Of a stretch of 64,000 nucleotides of DNA, positions 9,802-20,000 are shown piece by piece. The DNA is from Geitlerinema sp. BBD 1991-9 (GTDB taxonomy: Bacteria > Cyanobacteriota > Cyanobacteriia > Cyanobacteriales > Geitlerinemataceae). A program made the translations under genes and the position numbers. The notes below the pieces were generated by a model, which did no database searches, had not been told where the DNA came from, and worked only from the letters and a program-made list of their open reading frames with translations. The stretch covers positions 1-64,000 of the forward strand of contig LWRO01000021.1 of the NCBI GenBank assembly GCA_001657325.1, written 5' to 3'. Within the stretch, counting starts at the first letter, position 1. Each line of letters begins with the position of its first letter.

Positions 9802-10473
9802 TTAGTGAAACTGAGGATTGTGGCGAATCAAACTCATGAACTCGTGGCGGGTTTTCGGATCTTCCGCAAACACACCCCGCATCGCGCTCGTCGTCGTCCA
9901 AGATCCCGGTTTCTGCACGCCACGCATGACCATGCACATGTGGGTGGCTTCGACAACAACAGCTACACCTTCCGGTTGGAGAACCTCTTGCAGTGCGTTC
10001 GCAATTTGTCCCGTCAGACGCTCTTGAACCTGCAAGCGGCGGCCGAACATATCGCAGATACGAGCAATTTTCGATAGACCGATGACTTTTCCGTTGGGAA
10101 TGTACGCGACGTGCGCGTGTCCGATAATCGGTAACATATGGTGTTCGCAGGTGCTAAAGAGGGTAATATCCCGCACTAACACCATTTCGTGGGAATCTTC
10201 CGTGAAAATTGCTCCGTTGAGCAGTTCTTCCATCGATTGACGATATCCCGAGGTGAGGAACTGCCACGCTTTGCTCACTCGTTTCGGGGTGTCGAGCAAT
10301 CCTTCGCGATTCGGGTCTTCTCCAATTTCTGTCAGAAGCTTGCGAACGGCTTGTTCCATTTCGGCATTGGAAACGGATTTTTGACCGTTTTTGCCGTTGC
10401 CGTTGCCGTTGCTCTCGAAGTTTTTTTCGAGTTGTTCTGCGCTGATGAATTCAGAAGAGTTGGGTAAAGTCAT
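9802..10473 (-). CDS. folE: GTP cyclohydrolase I
   Basis: 223 residues. It converts GTP to 7,8-dihydroneopterin triphosphate, the entry step to folate, pterins and queuosine. The zinc ligands Cys109 and His112 (in STCEHHMLP) and Cys180 (in [11 protein letters not shown]) are all present, as is the substrate-binding QVQERLT segment. The first 35 residues are a poorly conserved extension with an Asn-Gly repeat tract (NGNGNGKNG). queD, which uses the product of this enzyme, lies 1.4 kb away on the same strand, though sufE intervenes. Confidence 0.97.
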   Translation of the reverse strand: MTLPNSSEFISAEQLEKNFESNGNGNGKNGQKSVSNAEMEQAVRKLLTEIGEDPNREGLLDTPKRVSKAWQFLTSGYRQSMEELLNGAIFTEDSHEMVLVRDITLFSTCEHHMLPIIGHAHVAYIPNGKVIGLSKIARICDMFGRRLQVQERLTGQIANALQEVLQPEGVAVVVEATHMCMVMRGVQKPGSWTTTSAMRGVFAEDPKTRHEFMSLIRHNPQFH

Positions 10474-11262
10474 TACGCTGTCGGTCTATCTATAACGGTG
10501 GTTACGAAAGAAACTAGAAATTAGATTCGTTCTCAGTCAAGCGGACAAAAAAACTGCTGGCTGAAATAAGCAGTTAGTTAACTGCTGTTGAATCTGGAAA
10601 ACATCGGGGTTGCTCCCTGGGAATACGAGCCAAATTTTCGGCAGAGTCAGCCAAAACAGTTGGGCTGCAAAACAGCACTTGCCACAGCGTTCGGTTTGGT
10701 GGCAATCCTGATGTTTGTTTCGGGGAAAAATACTGGGTTTGAGAAAAAATTTGTTGGCGAGTCGTTTGGTCGAAAAAATCTGAAATGGGCTGAAGGTTAA
10801 GCATCGATCGATCCGAATCGAATAAAGATGTAAATTCGTTCGATCTCGCAGCAGACGACTGGATGCCGTGTTGTTTAACAGATGGTTTTCGAGCTTTCGA
10901 GAACTCCACGCTTAGAATCAACCGCAACGGCAGACAAGCCAAACGAGCCTTAAAAATTGTAACACTATTTTGAGACAACTGCGAAAAACTAAAATTATTT
11001 TTTAGCTTTTTCGAGAAGGGGGGATCGCGTCGATCGAGCTTTGGAATCTTGAGTTCGATCGATGTCTCGATACTATCTGACCATCTAGTTTTATACTGTC
11101 GAGACTGCTCTACCAATCCTCGATCGAAAATTTGTCGATTGTCGATCGAGATTCGTCTTTATCAGCACTCACGAGCGAGCATTTTTCAATACCGATCGCT
11201 CGAGTTAAAAAACACCAGAATGCCCACTTGCCGGGAGTTTGAGGCGACTGGTCAAATCTAAA
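10474..11262. other. Intergenic region without a supported gene
   Basis: A 180-codon open frame on the minus strand (10574-11116) covers much of this stretch, but it has no domain, low-complexity Ser/Arg-rich composition and no good ribosome binding site. I see several CGATCG palindromes, no convincing RNA gene and no clear terminator. Confidence 0.5.
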
Positions 11263-11727
11263 TCAATTCATCTCAACATCCGACAAATCGTTGCCAGACA
11301 GTAACAACGCCTTTTGTTTCATCAGCTTAAAAATGTTGTAAAACCCATTTGCTCGAGATGGCGTTAAACTCGCACTCAAACCTGTTTCTTCGATAAAATC
11401 TGGGCTTAATTTCAAAACTTCATTCGGCGTCAATCCCTGCATACCTTGAATCAAAAACGCTAAAAGACCTTTCGTCAATTGTGCGTCTGAATCGCCCTCG
11501 TAAATAATTTTGCCTACGTCGTCCAAGTGAGCGATAACGTAGACTTGCGACACGCAACCTCGAACTTTATTTTCAGGCACTTTTTCTGATTCCGGAAACT
11601 CTGGAAGTTTCTTCGCCAACCATAAAAGTTGCTCGTAGCGGCGCTTGGGATCGCTTGCACGCTTAAAGCGCTGGACCATTTTATCGAGAGCAGGAGGTAA
11701 TGCGTTTGCAGGAGTAGTCATCGTCAC
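11263..11727 (-). CDS. sufE: SufE family iron-sulfur assembly protein
   Basis: 154 residues. SufE accepts persulfide sulfur from the cysteine desulfurase SufS and passes it to the SufBCD scaffold. The acceptor Cys58 lies in VPENKVRGCVSQVYV, the family signature, and the C-terminal segment with LTPSRANGFYNIF is also typical. A second Met at codon 3 is an equally possible start. It is not next to other suf genes here, as is common for cyanobacterial sufE. Confidence 0.93.
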   Translation of the reverse strand: MTMTTPANALPPALDKMVQRFKRASDPKRRYEQLLWLAKKLPEFPESEKVPENKVRGCVSQVYVIAHLDDVGKIIYEGDSDAQLTKGLLAFLIQGMQGLTPNEVLKLSPDFIEETGLSASLTPSRANGFYNIFKLMKQKALLLSGNDLSDVEMN

Positions 11728-11853
11728 CGATCGAAGCCAGTCATAATACTACTATACAGTTTGTAATCTTAGGTTGCCATTCGGTTAAGAAAACCATATC
11801 TCGCGATCCCCAATGGTTTCCCTTGGGGCGCGGTTGACACGCCCACCTGTCAC

Positions 11854-12327
11854 TTACACCAAAATCAATTTCGGTTTAACTGTCGTTTCCGAAGAGACGG
11901 GACTTGTTGAATCTGTCGCGTACACTTCACAGGAATTGTTCGGACTTTCGTACAATTTCACCTTTTCTAAGTCAACCCCCAACCCCTGTAGCGGCTCGAG
12001 CAGTCGATGTCGAATGTAAATCGCAATGTTTTCCGCTGTGGGAACGACTTTCGCAAAATAGGGAATATCTTTATTGAGAAACCGATGGTCGAGGGGTTCG
12101 ACAACGACGTCCTTCAATACCTGATGTAAGGTTCCCAGTTCGACGACCATTCCCGTTCGAGCGTCGATTTTGCCACGAACGGTAACGTCAAGGTGGTAGT
12201 TGTGACCGTGGCCGTGAGGACGGGCGCATTTCCCGTAAATGCCACAGTTCGTATCGTAGTCTAGGTCGGGACGGGCGAGGCGGTGAGCAGCGCTAAAGTG
12301 CGTACTGACAGTCAGACTTGCTTCCAT
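11854..12327 (-). CDS. queD: 6-carboxytetrahydropterin synthase / PTPS family
   Basis: 157 residues from the ATG at 12327; the frame continues upstream to 12357 but the family begins at MEASLTVSTHFSAAHRL. Zinc ligands are His15, His40 and His42 (HGHGHNYHLDV), and Cys34 just before them is the likely catalytic cysteine. The family converts dihydroneopterin triphosphate to carboxytetrahydropterin (queuosine) or pyruvoyltetrahydropterin (cyanobacterial pteridine glycosides). Sequence alone does not settle which, so QueD is the broader call. Confidence 0.88.
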   Translation of the reverse strand: MEASLTVSTHFSAAHRLARPDLDYDTNCGIYGKCARPHGHGHNYHLDVTVRGKIDARTGMVVELGTLHQVLKDVVVEPLDHRFLNKDIPYFAKVVPTAENIAIYIRHRLLEPLQGLGVDLEKVKLYESPNNSCEVYATDSTSPVSSETTVKPKLILV

Positions 12328-12424
12328 AATCGAGATTTCGCTCGGCTGACGATACAAAACTTTACCTATTATCTCATTATTAGTCGGAAGTGGGAATGAT
12401 TTCGGAAATCACCTTCTCACCTCC

Positions 12425-13030
12425 TCATTCCCTCATCTGCCGAACTTCCTTTGGACGACAGGGGCTTCCCAAACAGATATAACCGGCCGGTAGATCGCCG
12501 AAAACGCTACTCCTGGCACCGACAACCGTATTCGAGCCGATCGTCACCCCCGCTGCAACCAAACAATCCGCCGCCAGCCAAACCCCGTGACCCAAGACAA
12601 TCGGCTTCGTTATCAAACCAAACGATCGATCGAGTAAATCGTGGCTTCCCGTACAGAGATAGGTGTTCTGAGAAATGACACAGTGTTCGCCGACCGTAAT
12701 TCGATCGAGACTGTAAAACACCACATCGTCCCCGACCCAACTGTAATCGCCGATTTCCACTTTCCACGGATACGTAAAGCGAGCTGTGGGACGAACGAGG
12801 ACATCCCGACCGATTTTCGCGCCGAACCGACGCAACAACCAACACCGAAACCCACTCGCAAAATGAGGACTCAACGGAAACGCGATCGACTGAACCAGCC
12901 ACCACAACAAGACGTACCATCCCGATCGACCGCGATCGAACCACGATTGATCGTAGCGTCGCAAATCGACCCAAGCCGAAGTTTCCGTATCGGGGACATC
13001 GGGAGTTGAAGGCGTTCGATCTACAGTCAT
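12425..13030 (-). CDS. Hexapeptide-repeat acyltransferase, WcaF-like
   Basis: 201 residues. The N-terminal part (WVDLRRYDQSWFDRGRSGW and a hydrophobic WYVLLWWLVQSIAFPL) followed by a left-handed beta-helix of hexapeptide repeats (IGRDVLVRPTARFTYPWKVEIGD, IGSNTVVGARSSV) matches the WcaF family of exopolysaccharide O-acetyltransferases. The conserved CTGSHDL loop, with the candidate catalytic His, is present. No glycosyltransferase genes flank it, so its acceptor is unknown. Confidence 0.85.
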   Translation of the reverse strand: MTVDRTPSTPDVPDTETSAWVDLRRYDQSWFDRGRSGWYVLLWWLVQSIAFPLSPHFASGFRCWLLRRFGAKIGRDVLVRPTARFTYPWKVEIGDYSWVGDDVVFYSLDRITVGEHCVISQNTYLCTGSHDLLDRSFGLITKPIVLGHGVWLAADCLVAAGVTIGSNTVVGARSSVFGDLPAGYICLGSPCRPKEVRQMRE

Positions 13031-13275
13031 CGGTTTATCTCAAAATGCTCGATTGCGTAGCGCCGGTATCTTAACCTGCACAGCAGTTTACAATTCCAAC
13101 GGCCTCGGGCCTAACCGGTTGTCCCCGAGCATCCCGGGAAAAAGACTCAGAAAAATTAAAGATCGCCGCAGTGGAATCCATTTTGCCAATTCTTGGCAAA
13201 ATATAGAGGTAAGGATCGATAAGAAAAACCCCATCAAACCGAAACCAACAATCCCGAGAATATCGATCGATCGTC

Positions 13276-13671
13276 ATGAACGACCCCCCACATCCCAGTT
13301 TTCAAATCCAAATCCAACGCTTACATCGACTGACCGTCATCGCCCGTTGGTTTGTTGTCGTGCTACTGTGGTCGAGCGTTGGCCTCTGGAGTTTGTGGGG
13401 GTTGCGAGAAGAAATTCACCTGTGGCGAGAATACTTTACCTGGGTAGCCCTTTGGTATGCCTTTGAATCTCATAAATGGGCAGCATTAGGCTTAGGATTG
13501 TGCTTGGGCATGACGTTAGCCGTTCTCGTATGGCAAAGCCGCAATATTCTATGGGGCTTACCTTCCGTCGAGCGTCGCCGTCTCGAACGACAGATTTACC
13601 GCATTCACGCCACCGGTTCCAAACATCCCCTCTGGAAATGGGTCGCAACGTTTCCCCCTCGAACACCTTAA
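13276..13671 (+). CDS. Small conserved membrane protein, function unknown
   Basis: 131 residues with a transmembrane segment at about 24-45 (WFVVVLLWSSVGLWSLWGL) and a second at about 71-88 (LGLGLCLGMTLAVLVW). The tail is basic (VERRRLERQIYRIHATG). I recognise no named family. The start ATG at 13276 follows a run of TCGATCG and has no strong ribosome binding site. It is divergently oriented from the acyltransferase gene. Confidence 0.65.
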   Translation: MNDPPHPSFQIQIQRLHRLTVIARWFVVVLLWSSVGLWSLWGLREEIHLWREYFTWVALWYAFESHKWAALGLGLCLGMTLAVLVWQSRNILWGLPSVERRRLERQIYRIHATGSKHPLWKWVATFPPRTP

Positions 13672-13856
13672 CACTCCCTTTGCCAGCTAACGGAAATGGA
13701 GTTCCCGTGGTCTCGAGCCGGAAACCTCTACAATGGTAAAGATGCCAGCCTAGTCAAGATGCAAGTGTTGTATCTCTCCAACGATCGTGACTAACCGAAG
13801 TTCCGAGGGGACAAGTCCTTGCTTCTCGGACTGTTTCAGCTTTCGACGCGCTGCCT

Positions 13857-15812
13857 ATGTTCGGTCCGACTTCTTTTCGTCGCATTCTACTATCGCGAAT
13901 TTTGCTCCTCAGCGTTCCCGTATTGCTGATCGGACAATACGTGACCTACCGCAAGGCTCGATCGAGTTTGCTCGAAACTGCCCGCCAGAACCTCACGGAA
14001 AGCGCCATTCGTAAGGGAAACAGCATTGAAGAAAGTGTCAATGCTCTCAAGGTCAACTTGAAAGCGGCCAGCGAAGCCGCTGTACTCAAATCGGGTTCCC
14101 CAAACGCCACAACAGTCTTTTTAAACCAGCTCGTCAAATTCCTCCCCCCGACCGTTCAATGTCTGCAACTGACCGACCTCAACACGAACCTTCCCGTTGC
14201 GAGTACCTGCGATCGAGAGATTTTCGAGATTCCCCCCCCCGATTTTTGGTCGTCGTCTAACACAATTTACGTGACCTTGCGCGCTCCCAAGGCATCTTTA
14301 ACCGGCTCGATCGATCCTAACGAACCCAAAGGCGCGACTTACTTAACGTTTAGCGCTCCAGTCTACACCGAGACCGACGGCGAGGGGAGCGAGCTGCGCT
14401 ACACCTTGAGCCTGCAATCCGTTCTCTATCAACCCAACGAACCCGAGAGCCGACCGGGTTCTCTCACCGGGGCAACCGTCGTCATCGACTCAGACGGATC
14501 GATCCTAGAACATCCCATGACCTCGCGCGTGGGTTTGAGTGTCGATGCGGAAGCGGATGCCAAACGCCTGCGCACCATTATTAACAGTGCCCTGGCTGGC
14601 CGCCAAGACTTTCAACATTTATTTTCGTTCTCCCCCGATCGCGAGGAACTCTTAGCCGGTTACACTGCCATTCCTTCGCCCGTCAGTCTGGGAGAAAACA
14701 ACCGCTGGATCGTCTTAGCCGTCACTCGTCTCGACGATGCACTCGTTGGTCTCGAGCCGATCCGCCAAGTAATGTTAAACCTCGTCCTGGGCTTGTTAGC
14801 TGCCAACCTCATCGCTACCTTATACTTGGCGCGAGACTTAGCCCGTCCAGTGGAGCAGTTAGACGAATACGCTCGGAACGTCGAGTGTAACACCGCATCC
14901 GATCCCATTCCAGCGAGCTTTTCCATTCAAGAGTTCAACCAACTCTCTAAAGTCCTCAACCACACGATCGAACGCCTGAAATCCTGGGCGCAAGAACTGG
15001 AATCGGCGTGGCAAGAATCGAAAGCGGCCAACCAACTTAAAAGCGAGTTTCTAACGACGATCTCTCACGAACTGCGAACGCCCCTCAACGGCATTATCGG
15101 CAGTATTCGCTTGGTGCGAGACGGCTTTTGCGATACTGAGGAAGAAGAGCGAGAATTCTTACAACGGGCAGACGATGCTGCCGTTCACCTACTGGACATT
15201 ATTAACGACATTCTCGATATTTCAAAGATCGAGACGGGAACGCTGGCAATGACGATCGAAACGGTGGAGTTACGGAACATCCTACGCGAAGCGATCGAAC
15301 TCCAAGCGGCAACGTTGCGCGACAAAGGCTTAGAGCTAATCCTGTTCCCCGAAGGCGAACAACCGATCTGGGTGCGGGCCGATCCCGCCAAGCTCAAACA
15401 AGTTGCCCTCAATACGATCGGGAATGCCATCAAATTTACAGAAGCCGGACAGATCTCGATTTCGACGCAGGTTCTCGGGAACGATCCGTCTAACTCATCA
15501 GAACCGTCCCCGACGAAACAAGCGGTTGTTAAAATCACCGATACGGGAATCGGCATCGATGCTGAAGATTTCGAGAAGCTCTTCCGTCCGTTCGTGATGC
15601 TAGATGGTTCTCGAACCCGACGCTTCGGCGGAACGGGTTTGGGTTTGGCGATTTCTCGGAATTTAATGGAAATGATGGGCGGCTCGATCGAGCTACACAG
15701 TGACGGCGTCGGATGTGGTACGACGGTCACGCTAACACTCTTAGCGACTCAGGAAGAACCGCCATCCTCTCAAGCCAACATCGAATCCAAAATCGTCAAT
15801 AGCGAGCAGTAA
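13857..15812 (+). CDS. Membrane sensor histidine kinase
   Basis: 651 residues. An N-terminal membrane anchor (about 10-28) is followed by a roughly 270-residue extracytoplasmic sensor, probably a double-Cache type judged from the two-lobed length. A second membrane segment lies at about 303-322, followed by a HAMP linker (ARPVEQLDEYARNV). HisKA has His404 in [10 protein letters not shown], and HATPase shows DTGIGID and GTGLGLAIS. No receiver is fused, and no response-regulator gene is adjacent, so it is an orphan kinase. It is followed by the convergent ubiB-like gene only 26 bp away. Confidence 0.92.
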   Translation: MFGPTSFRRILLSRILLLSVPVLLIGQYVTYRKARSSLLETARQNLTESAIRKGNSIEESVNALKVNLKAASEAAVLKSGSPNATTVFLNQLVKFLPPTVQCLQLTDLNTNLPVASTCDREIFEIPPPDFWSSSNTIYVTLRAPKASLTGSIDPNEPKGATYLTFSAPVYTETDGEGSELRYTLSLQSVLYQPNEPESRPGSLTGATVVIDSDGSILEHPMTSRVGLSVDAEADAKRLRTIINSALAGRQDFQHLFSFSPDREELLAGYTAIPSPVSLGENNRWIVLAVTRLDDALVGLEPIRQVMLNLVLGLLAANLIATLYLARDLARPVEQLDEYARNVECNTASDPIPASFSIQEFNQLSKVLNHTIERLKSWAQELESAWQESKAANQLKSEFLTTISHELRTPLNGIIGSIRLVRDGFCDTEEEEREFLQRADDAAVHLLDIINDILDISKIETGTLAMTIETVELRNILREAIELQAATLRDKGLELILFPEGEQPIWVRADPAKLKQVALNTIGNAIKFTEAGQISISTQVLGNDPSNSSEPSPTKQAVVKITDTGIGIDAEDFEKLFRPFVMLDGSRTRRFGGTGLGLAISRNLMEMMGGSIELHSDGVGCGTTVTLTLLATQEEPPSSQANIESKIVNSEQ

Positions 15813-15838
15813 GAACCCTCACCCGCCACCACCTCACC

Positions 15839-17521
15839 TTACTTCCCTGCGAGTTTGTCTAACCGTTCCCGAACTGCCAGTTCGATCGCCGATTTCAGGA
15901 AAAATAACGTCCCCAATCCTGACGTGCCAAACGCACAAAAGGCGAGGATCTTATGGGGAATTGACAGAAAAACAGCCCCCGACAACAACGTAAACCCCGT
16001 AATACAGGCGTAGACGAGGGTTTTGAGGGTCAGTTGCAACCGTTGGAGTTGTTTTTGGGTTTCGGGAGAGTTGACGCGAATTTGGAAATCTCCCCGTTCG
16101 AGACGTTCTTCGAGTTGGCGGATCAGAATTTCGGCGCGACTGGGGCGGTTGAAGCGTTGGGAGACAAACCCCCGGGCTTGACGAGTGAGTTCTCCAAAAA
16201 TCTGCCCTCGTCCCTGTCGGGTTTCGACGAGTTCTTTAACGAAAGGTTTAGCACAAGTGATAATGCTGTATTGATTGTCAAGCGTGCGAGCGATACCGTC
16301 GAGGGTTCCGAGAGCTTTTAAGACGAAGGTCATTTGTGCGGGCAGACGAAACGGTTGCTGCTCGAACATGGCGTAGAGTTCCCGCTTGAGTTCCCGGAAT
16401 TCTTGAAATTCAACCGGGCGATCTCGAAATCGATCGAGGGCAAATTGGATGAGATTCCGCACGGGGGTCATATCGGACACGTTTTCGACGAGTCCCATAG
16501 CAATCAGTGTTTCGAGGACTTCGTCGGTATCTTTTTTTAAAACGGCGAAAAACGTGCGGGTCATTTCCGTCTTGTTTAGGGAGTTGATTTCGGCCATCAT
16601 GCCGAAATCGTAAAAAATAATGCTGCCGTCGGGCTTAACTGCCATGTTGCCGGGATGGGGATCGGCATGGAAGAAACCGTCGATCAAAAGCTGTTGGAGG
16701 TAACAGCCTATTCCCAATATATTGAGTTCTTTAACGTCGATTCCGATCCGTTCTAAGGTTTTTTTGTCATTGATTTTGATTCCGGGAAGGTATTCTAAAG
16801 TTAGAACTTTTGCGGTCGTATACTGCCAGTAAATGTGGGGAATTAAAATTTTCTGAGATTCTTCAAAGTTTCCCCGAAATCGATCGGCATTTTGTCCTTC
16901 ACGAACGTAGTCGATTTCTTGATAAATAAACGTGCGAAATTCTTGATAGATCGATTCGAGATCGTATTTGCGAGTCCAGTGAAACGTTTGCTCGCAAAAC
17001 ATGACCAGTTGATAGAGAACTTGAAAGTCCAGGTTCAACAATTTTTCTAAACCGGGACGCTGAACTTTCACGACGACATCTTCCCCAGTATGAAGCCGTG
17101 CCTTGTGAACTTGTCCCAAACTGGCGGCTGCAATGGGCGTTCGATCGAACTCGCGAAACAGACCGTGAATCGAACCTTTCAGTTCGATTTCAACGAGGCT
17201 GACGGCTTCTTCAGAATCAAAGGGGGGAACTTTATCTTGCAGTTGGGCTAACGCGCGGATGTATTCGAGGGGGAGCAAGTCCCCGCGCGTCGAAAGGGCT
17301 TGTCCGATTTTAATAAACGTCGGCCCGAGGTCGAGCAAGGTGCGAACGAGCCACTGCGCTCGACGTTGGTGTTGGGTGGGGGAGTTTTTACCGCGCAGTC
17401 GATCCCATGCTAAGAAAAAAAAGAGTTTTGCTGTTGCTGCAAAAATCTCGATTTGTCGGGCTATTAGCGAATCTTTCGTGCGTTGCCAACGCAGGGGTTT
17501 CGGAGCAGCCTTCACTAACAT
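15839..17521 (-). CDS. ABC1/UbiB/AarF family atypical kinase
   Basis: 560 residues. The family signature KxGQ lies at residues 71-74 (FIKIGQALSTRGDLLP), the Ala-rich nucleotide loop near 131-137 (AAASLGQVHKA), the catalytic-core Lys at 152, and HADPHPGNM and YDFGMM later. Two hydrophobic segments close the C-terminus, as in membrane-associated members. These proteins support quinone lipid metabolism or plastoglobule-like functions in photosynthetic organisms; the specific substrate is unknown. Cyanobacteria encode several paralogues. Confidence 0.93.
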   Translation of the reverse strand: MLVKAAPKPLRWQRTKDSLIARQIEIFAATAKLFFFLAWDRLRGKNSPTQHQRRAQWLVRTLLDLGPTFIKIGQALSTRGDLLPLEYIRALAQLQDKVPPFDSEEAVSLVEIELKGSIHGLFREFDRTPIAAASLGQVHKARLHTGEDVVVKVQRPGLEKLLNLDFQVLYQLVMFCEQTFHWTRKYDLESIYQEFRTFIYQEIDYVREGQNADRFRGNFEESQKILIPHIYWQYTTAKVLTLEYLPGIKINDKKTLERIGIDVKELNILGIGCYLQQLLIDGFFHADPHPGNMAVKPDGSIIFYDFGMMAEINSLNKTEMTRTFFAVLKKDTDEVLETLIAMGLVENVSDMTPVRNLIQFALDRFRDRPVEFQEFRELKRELYAMFEQQPFRLPAQMTFVLKALGTLDGIARTLDNQYSIITCAKPFVKELVETRQGRGQIFGELTRQARGFVSQRFNRPSRAEILIRQLEERLERGDFQIRVNSPETQKQLQRLQLTLKTLVYACITGFTLLSGAVFLSIPHKILAFCAFGTSGLGTLFFLKSAIELAVRERLDKLAGK

Positions 17522-17667
17522 AGGGTCAGATGCAATTGCAGACGCGGCAGGTCGCCGAACACTTGAGGGACGATCGATCGTTTCGCGCCAGCGGGGTCGA
17601 GTGTAAAGTTATTTTACACTGAAGGCTACGCCTTAACCTGAGTTCGCCAACCGAGAATGACTCGCGG

Positions 17668-19821
17668 CTAGTCAGCCTCGAGGGTTGGGAAGCACTCACT
17701 TTCGAGTTCGGGGAAATCGAGAACCGTGTCGAAAAACTGAGGCAGCGTGATGCGAAAGCAAGTGTAATTGCCATTTCGATCGTCGAGGGGGTCGCTCGTC
17801 ACGTCGATCGATCCTTGCAATTGTTGCACGAGACTTTTGGCTAATGCCAATCCCAAACCCGTTCCAGCAACGGCTTGTTTCGTGACACCCGAACCGCGAC
17901 GGAACTTATCAAAAATATAAGGCAGATCTTCGGGTTCGATCGCTGAGCCGACATTCGCCAGTTCGATCGCGATTCGAGGCGACGACGCACGGCTTGACTC
18001 GTGTGCGATGCGACAAACAACCGTCGTTCCGGCAAAAGCGTATTTACCTGCGTTCGTCAGCAACTCCTCGAGAACCCGTTTTAAATTCTCGACATTGCTG
18101 TAAAGAGACAGCTCGCTCGAGGGCAATTCCACCGTAACGCTCAGGTCTTTGTGCGCCCAACACTGCTCGAAAGACTCGATCGATTCCCGCAGTAGGTTTG
18201 GGAGATCGATCGATGCGATGTGGGGGGTTGGTGGGTCGTTTTCTAGTTCTTGCAGCTTCAGCAAGTCTTCCACCAGTTGCGTTTCCTGGCGACACTGCCG
18301 CTCGAGAATGTCCCAATACTTTTGTTGCTGTTCGGGTGAGAGTTCTCCTCGGTGCAGCATACGAATGGCCAGGGTCATACTGGTCAACGGCGTTCGGAGT
18401 TCGTGGCTGACGGTGCTGAGAAATTCGTCCTTTTGTTGGTTGAGTTGCCGCAGTTGGTCGATTTGGTGTCGGGTTTGTTCGTACAGTTTAGCTTGGACGT
18501 CCAAACTCCGTTGGAGTTGTGCTGTTCGATCGCGAACTAAGTTGTGGACTTGTTGGAGCGTTTGACTTTGCAGGATGGCGTAGCTGAGTTGGGTGCTAAC
18601 AAACTGGGCGAGTTCCAAATCGTCGACGTTCCAGCAGCGCGGTCGATCGTGTTGCAACACCAGAAACCCGAGTACGGTTCTCTCGCCGTCCGAAGAGCGA
18701 TGAGGGCTGATGAGGGGAACGACGAGAATCGCGGGAAAGCGATCGACGTCGAAGGCAATTTTGAAGGGGGTTCGGATCGATCGAATATCGTCGATCGCCA
18801 GAGCTTGTGGGGCGCGAACGAACGCCTCTCGGCAACAGCCACAATCCGATAGCCAAAAGGATTTGGGGGAATTCGATCGTTGTGGAGACGCAGCTCTCCC
18901 CAGACCGTCCCACTCTCCCCACTCAGCAAACCACTGACTGACAACCGTTGCCTTGGCACAGGGTGGTTTTTTCGGGGGAGTCTGGAGCGCCTGTCGAGAC
19001 GTAGCGTACAGCTGAGGCTCGGTATAGGTCAACAAAATCGCCATCGCTTGGCGCACTTGCCGAGTGTGGGTGAGGGTCGCGACGACGGATTCAGTCAGCG
19101 TTTGTAAGTCAGTCGATCGACCGATAGCCTGCGTGAGTCGATCGACCAACAGATTTTTTTGACTGGCAATGTGGTGTTGTTCGCGCAAGTGACGGACGGT
19201 TTGGCTTTGGACAACACGATCGATCGCCAGCGAAACGAAATCTGAAACAGTGGCGAGGGTTTCTCGATCTCGCTTCGCCCACGGACGGCAGTGATTTCTC
19301 CAGAGTACGACAATGCCGTTCACATAGCCCTGGCAGCTAGTGGCCACGCTCAACAGCGATCGCGCTTGCAGTTGCGCCCAAATTTCTCGACTCGATCGAC
19401 AGTGGCAGGCCGTTTCGGCATCGGTGGCGTACAGGTCTTCAACAGCAAGCGGTAAACTGTCGGCGACTAAGCGATCGAGGGGATCGAGCGTCCACAGGCG
19501 CAGTTGTTGTGACGGATCGAGGGCATCAGCCAGTCGCGTGGGAAACCAGTAGTTTTCTCCCGCTGGCAGATGCATCTGTGGGGGCAGGGCAATGAAACAT
19601 CCGTCCGCCCCGAAGAAACAGGCCAGATGTTCGGCAGCTTGAGTCAAGATGAGGCTGCAGTCGGTCGTCCGACACGTGAGATGGGCGATATCCCAACCCA
19701 GACGAGCGATTCGCTCTGAAGAAGAGCGTAAAGGCGTTCGACTTTCGATCGGGAACGCTCGATTGGAAAATTGAGCCATGGCAGTATCGAGCATGGGAGC
19801 TGCACGAACGAAAAGAGGCAC
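17668..19821 (-). CDS. Soluble GAF-domain sensor histidine kinase
   Basis: 717 residues from 19821; Mets at 19794 and 19779 are alternative starts. Two GAF-like domains occupy about residues 35-205 and 235-410, the first with a FFGADGCFIALPP strand. A coiled coil of about 45 residues leads to HisKA with His473 ([15 protein letters not shown]), and HATPase shows DLPYIFDKFRRG and GTGLGLALA. It lacks membrane segments, so it is probably cytoplasmic. GAF domains can bind bilins in cyanobacteria, but the Cys needed for covalent attachment cannot be assigned with confidence here. Confidence 0.9.
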   Translation of the reverse strand: MPLFVRAAPMLDTAMAQFSNRAFPIESRTPLRSSSERIARLGWDIAHLTCRTTDCSLILTQAAEHLACFFGADGCFIALPPQMHLPAGENYWFPTRLADALDPSQQLRLWTLDPLDRLVADSLPLAVEDLYATDAETACHCRSSREIWAQLQARSLLSVATSCQGYVNGIVVLWRNHCRPWAKRDRETLATVSDFVSLAIDRVVQSQTVRHLREQHHIASQKNLLVDRLTQAIGRSTDLQTLTESVVATLTHTRQVRQAMAILLTYTEPQLYATSRQALQTPPKKPPCAKATVVSQWFAEWGEWDGLGRAASPQRSNSPKSFWLSDCGCCREAFVRAPQALAIDDIRSIRTPFKIAFDVDRFPAILVVPLISPHRSSDGERTVLGFLVLQHDRPRCWNVDDLELAQFVSTQLSYAILQSQTLQQVHNLVRDRTAQLQRSLDVQAKLYEQTRHQIDQLRQLNQQKDEFLSTVSHELRTPLTSMTLAIRMLHRGELSPEQQQKYWDILERQCRQETQLVEDLLKLQELENDPPTPHIASIDLPNLLRESIESFEQCWAHKDLSVTVELPSSELSLYSNVENLKRVLEELLTNAGKYAFAGTTVVCRIAHESSRASSPRIAIELANVGSAIEPEDLPYIFDKFRRGSGVTKQAVAGTGLGLALAKSLVQQLQGSIDVTSDPLDDRNGNYTCFRITLPQFFDTVLDFPELESECFPTLEAD

Positions 19822-20000
19822 TGAACCCGAGCGGTTTGACAGATTGTAAAAAATCTATCCTGTTTACAGCCTAACCCGATCGCAGACTTTAAAGATTCCG
19901 TAATTTTTTGGAAAAATTTAAATCTTAATCTTTTGTTTAACTCGGAGACAGATGCTGTTACTATCGAAAATATTTAGCAAACCCCATTTGCAAGCGTTTC

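Noticed and set aside
10574-11116. 180-codon minus-strand frame
   Set aside because: No recognisable domain, low-complexity composition and no convincing ribosome binding site in an otherwise gene-free gap.
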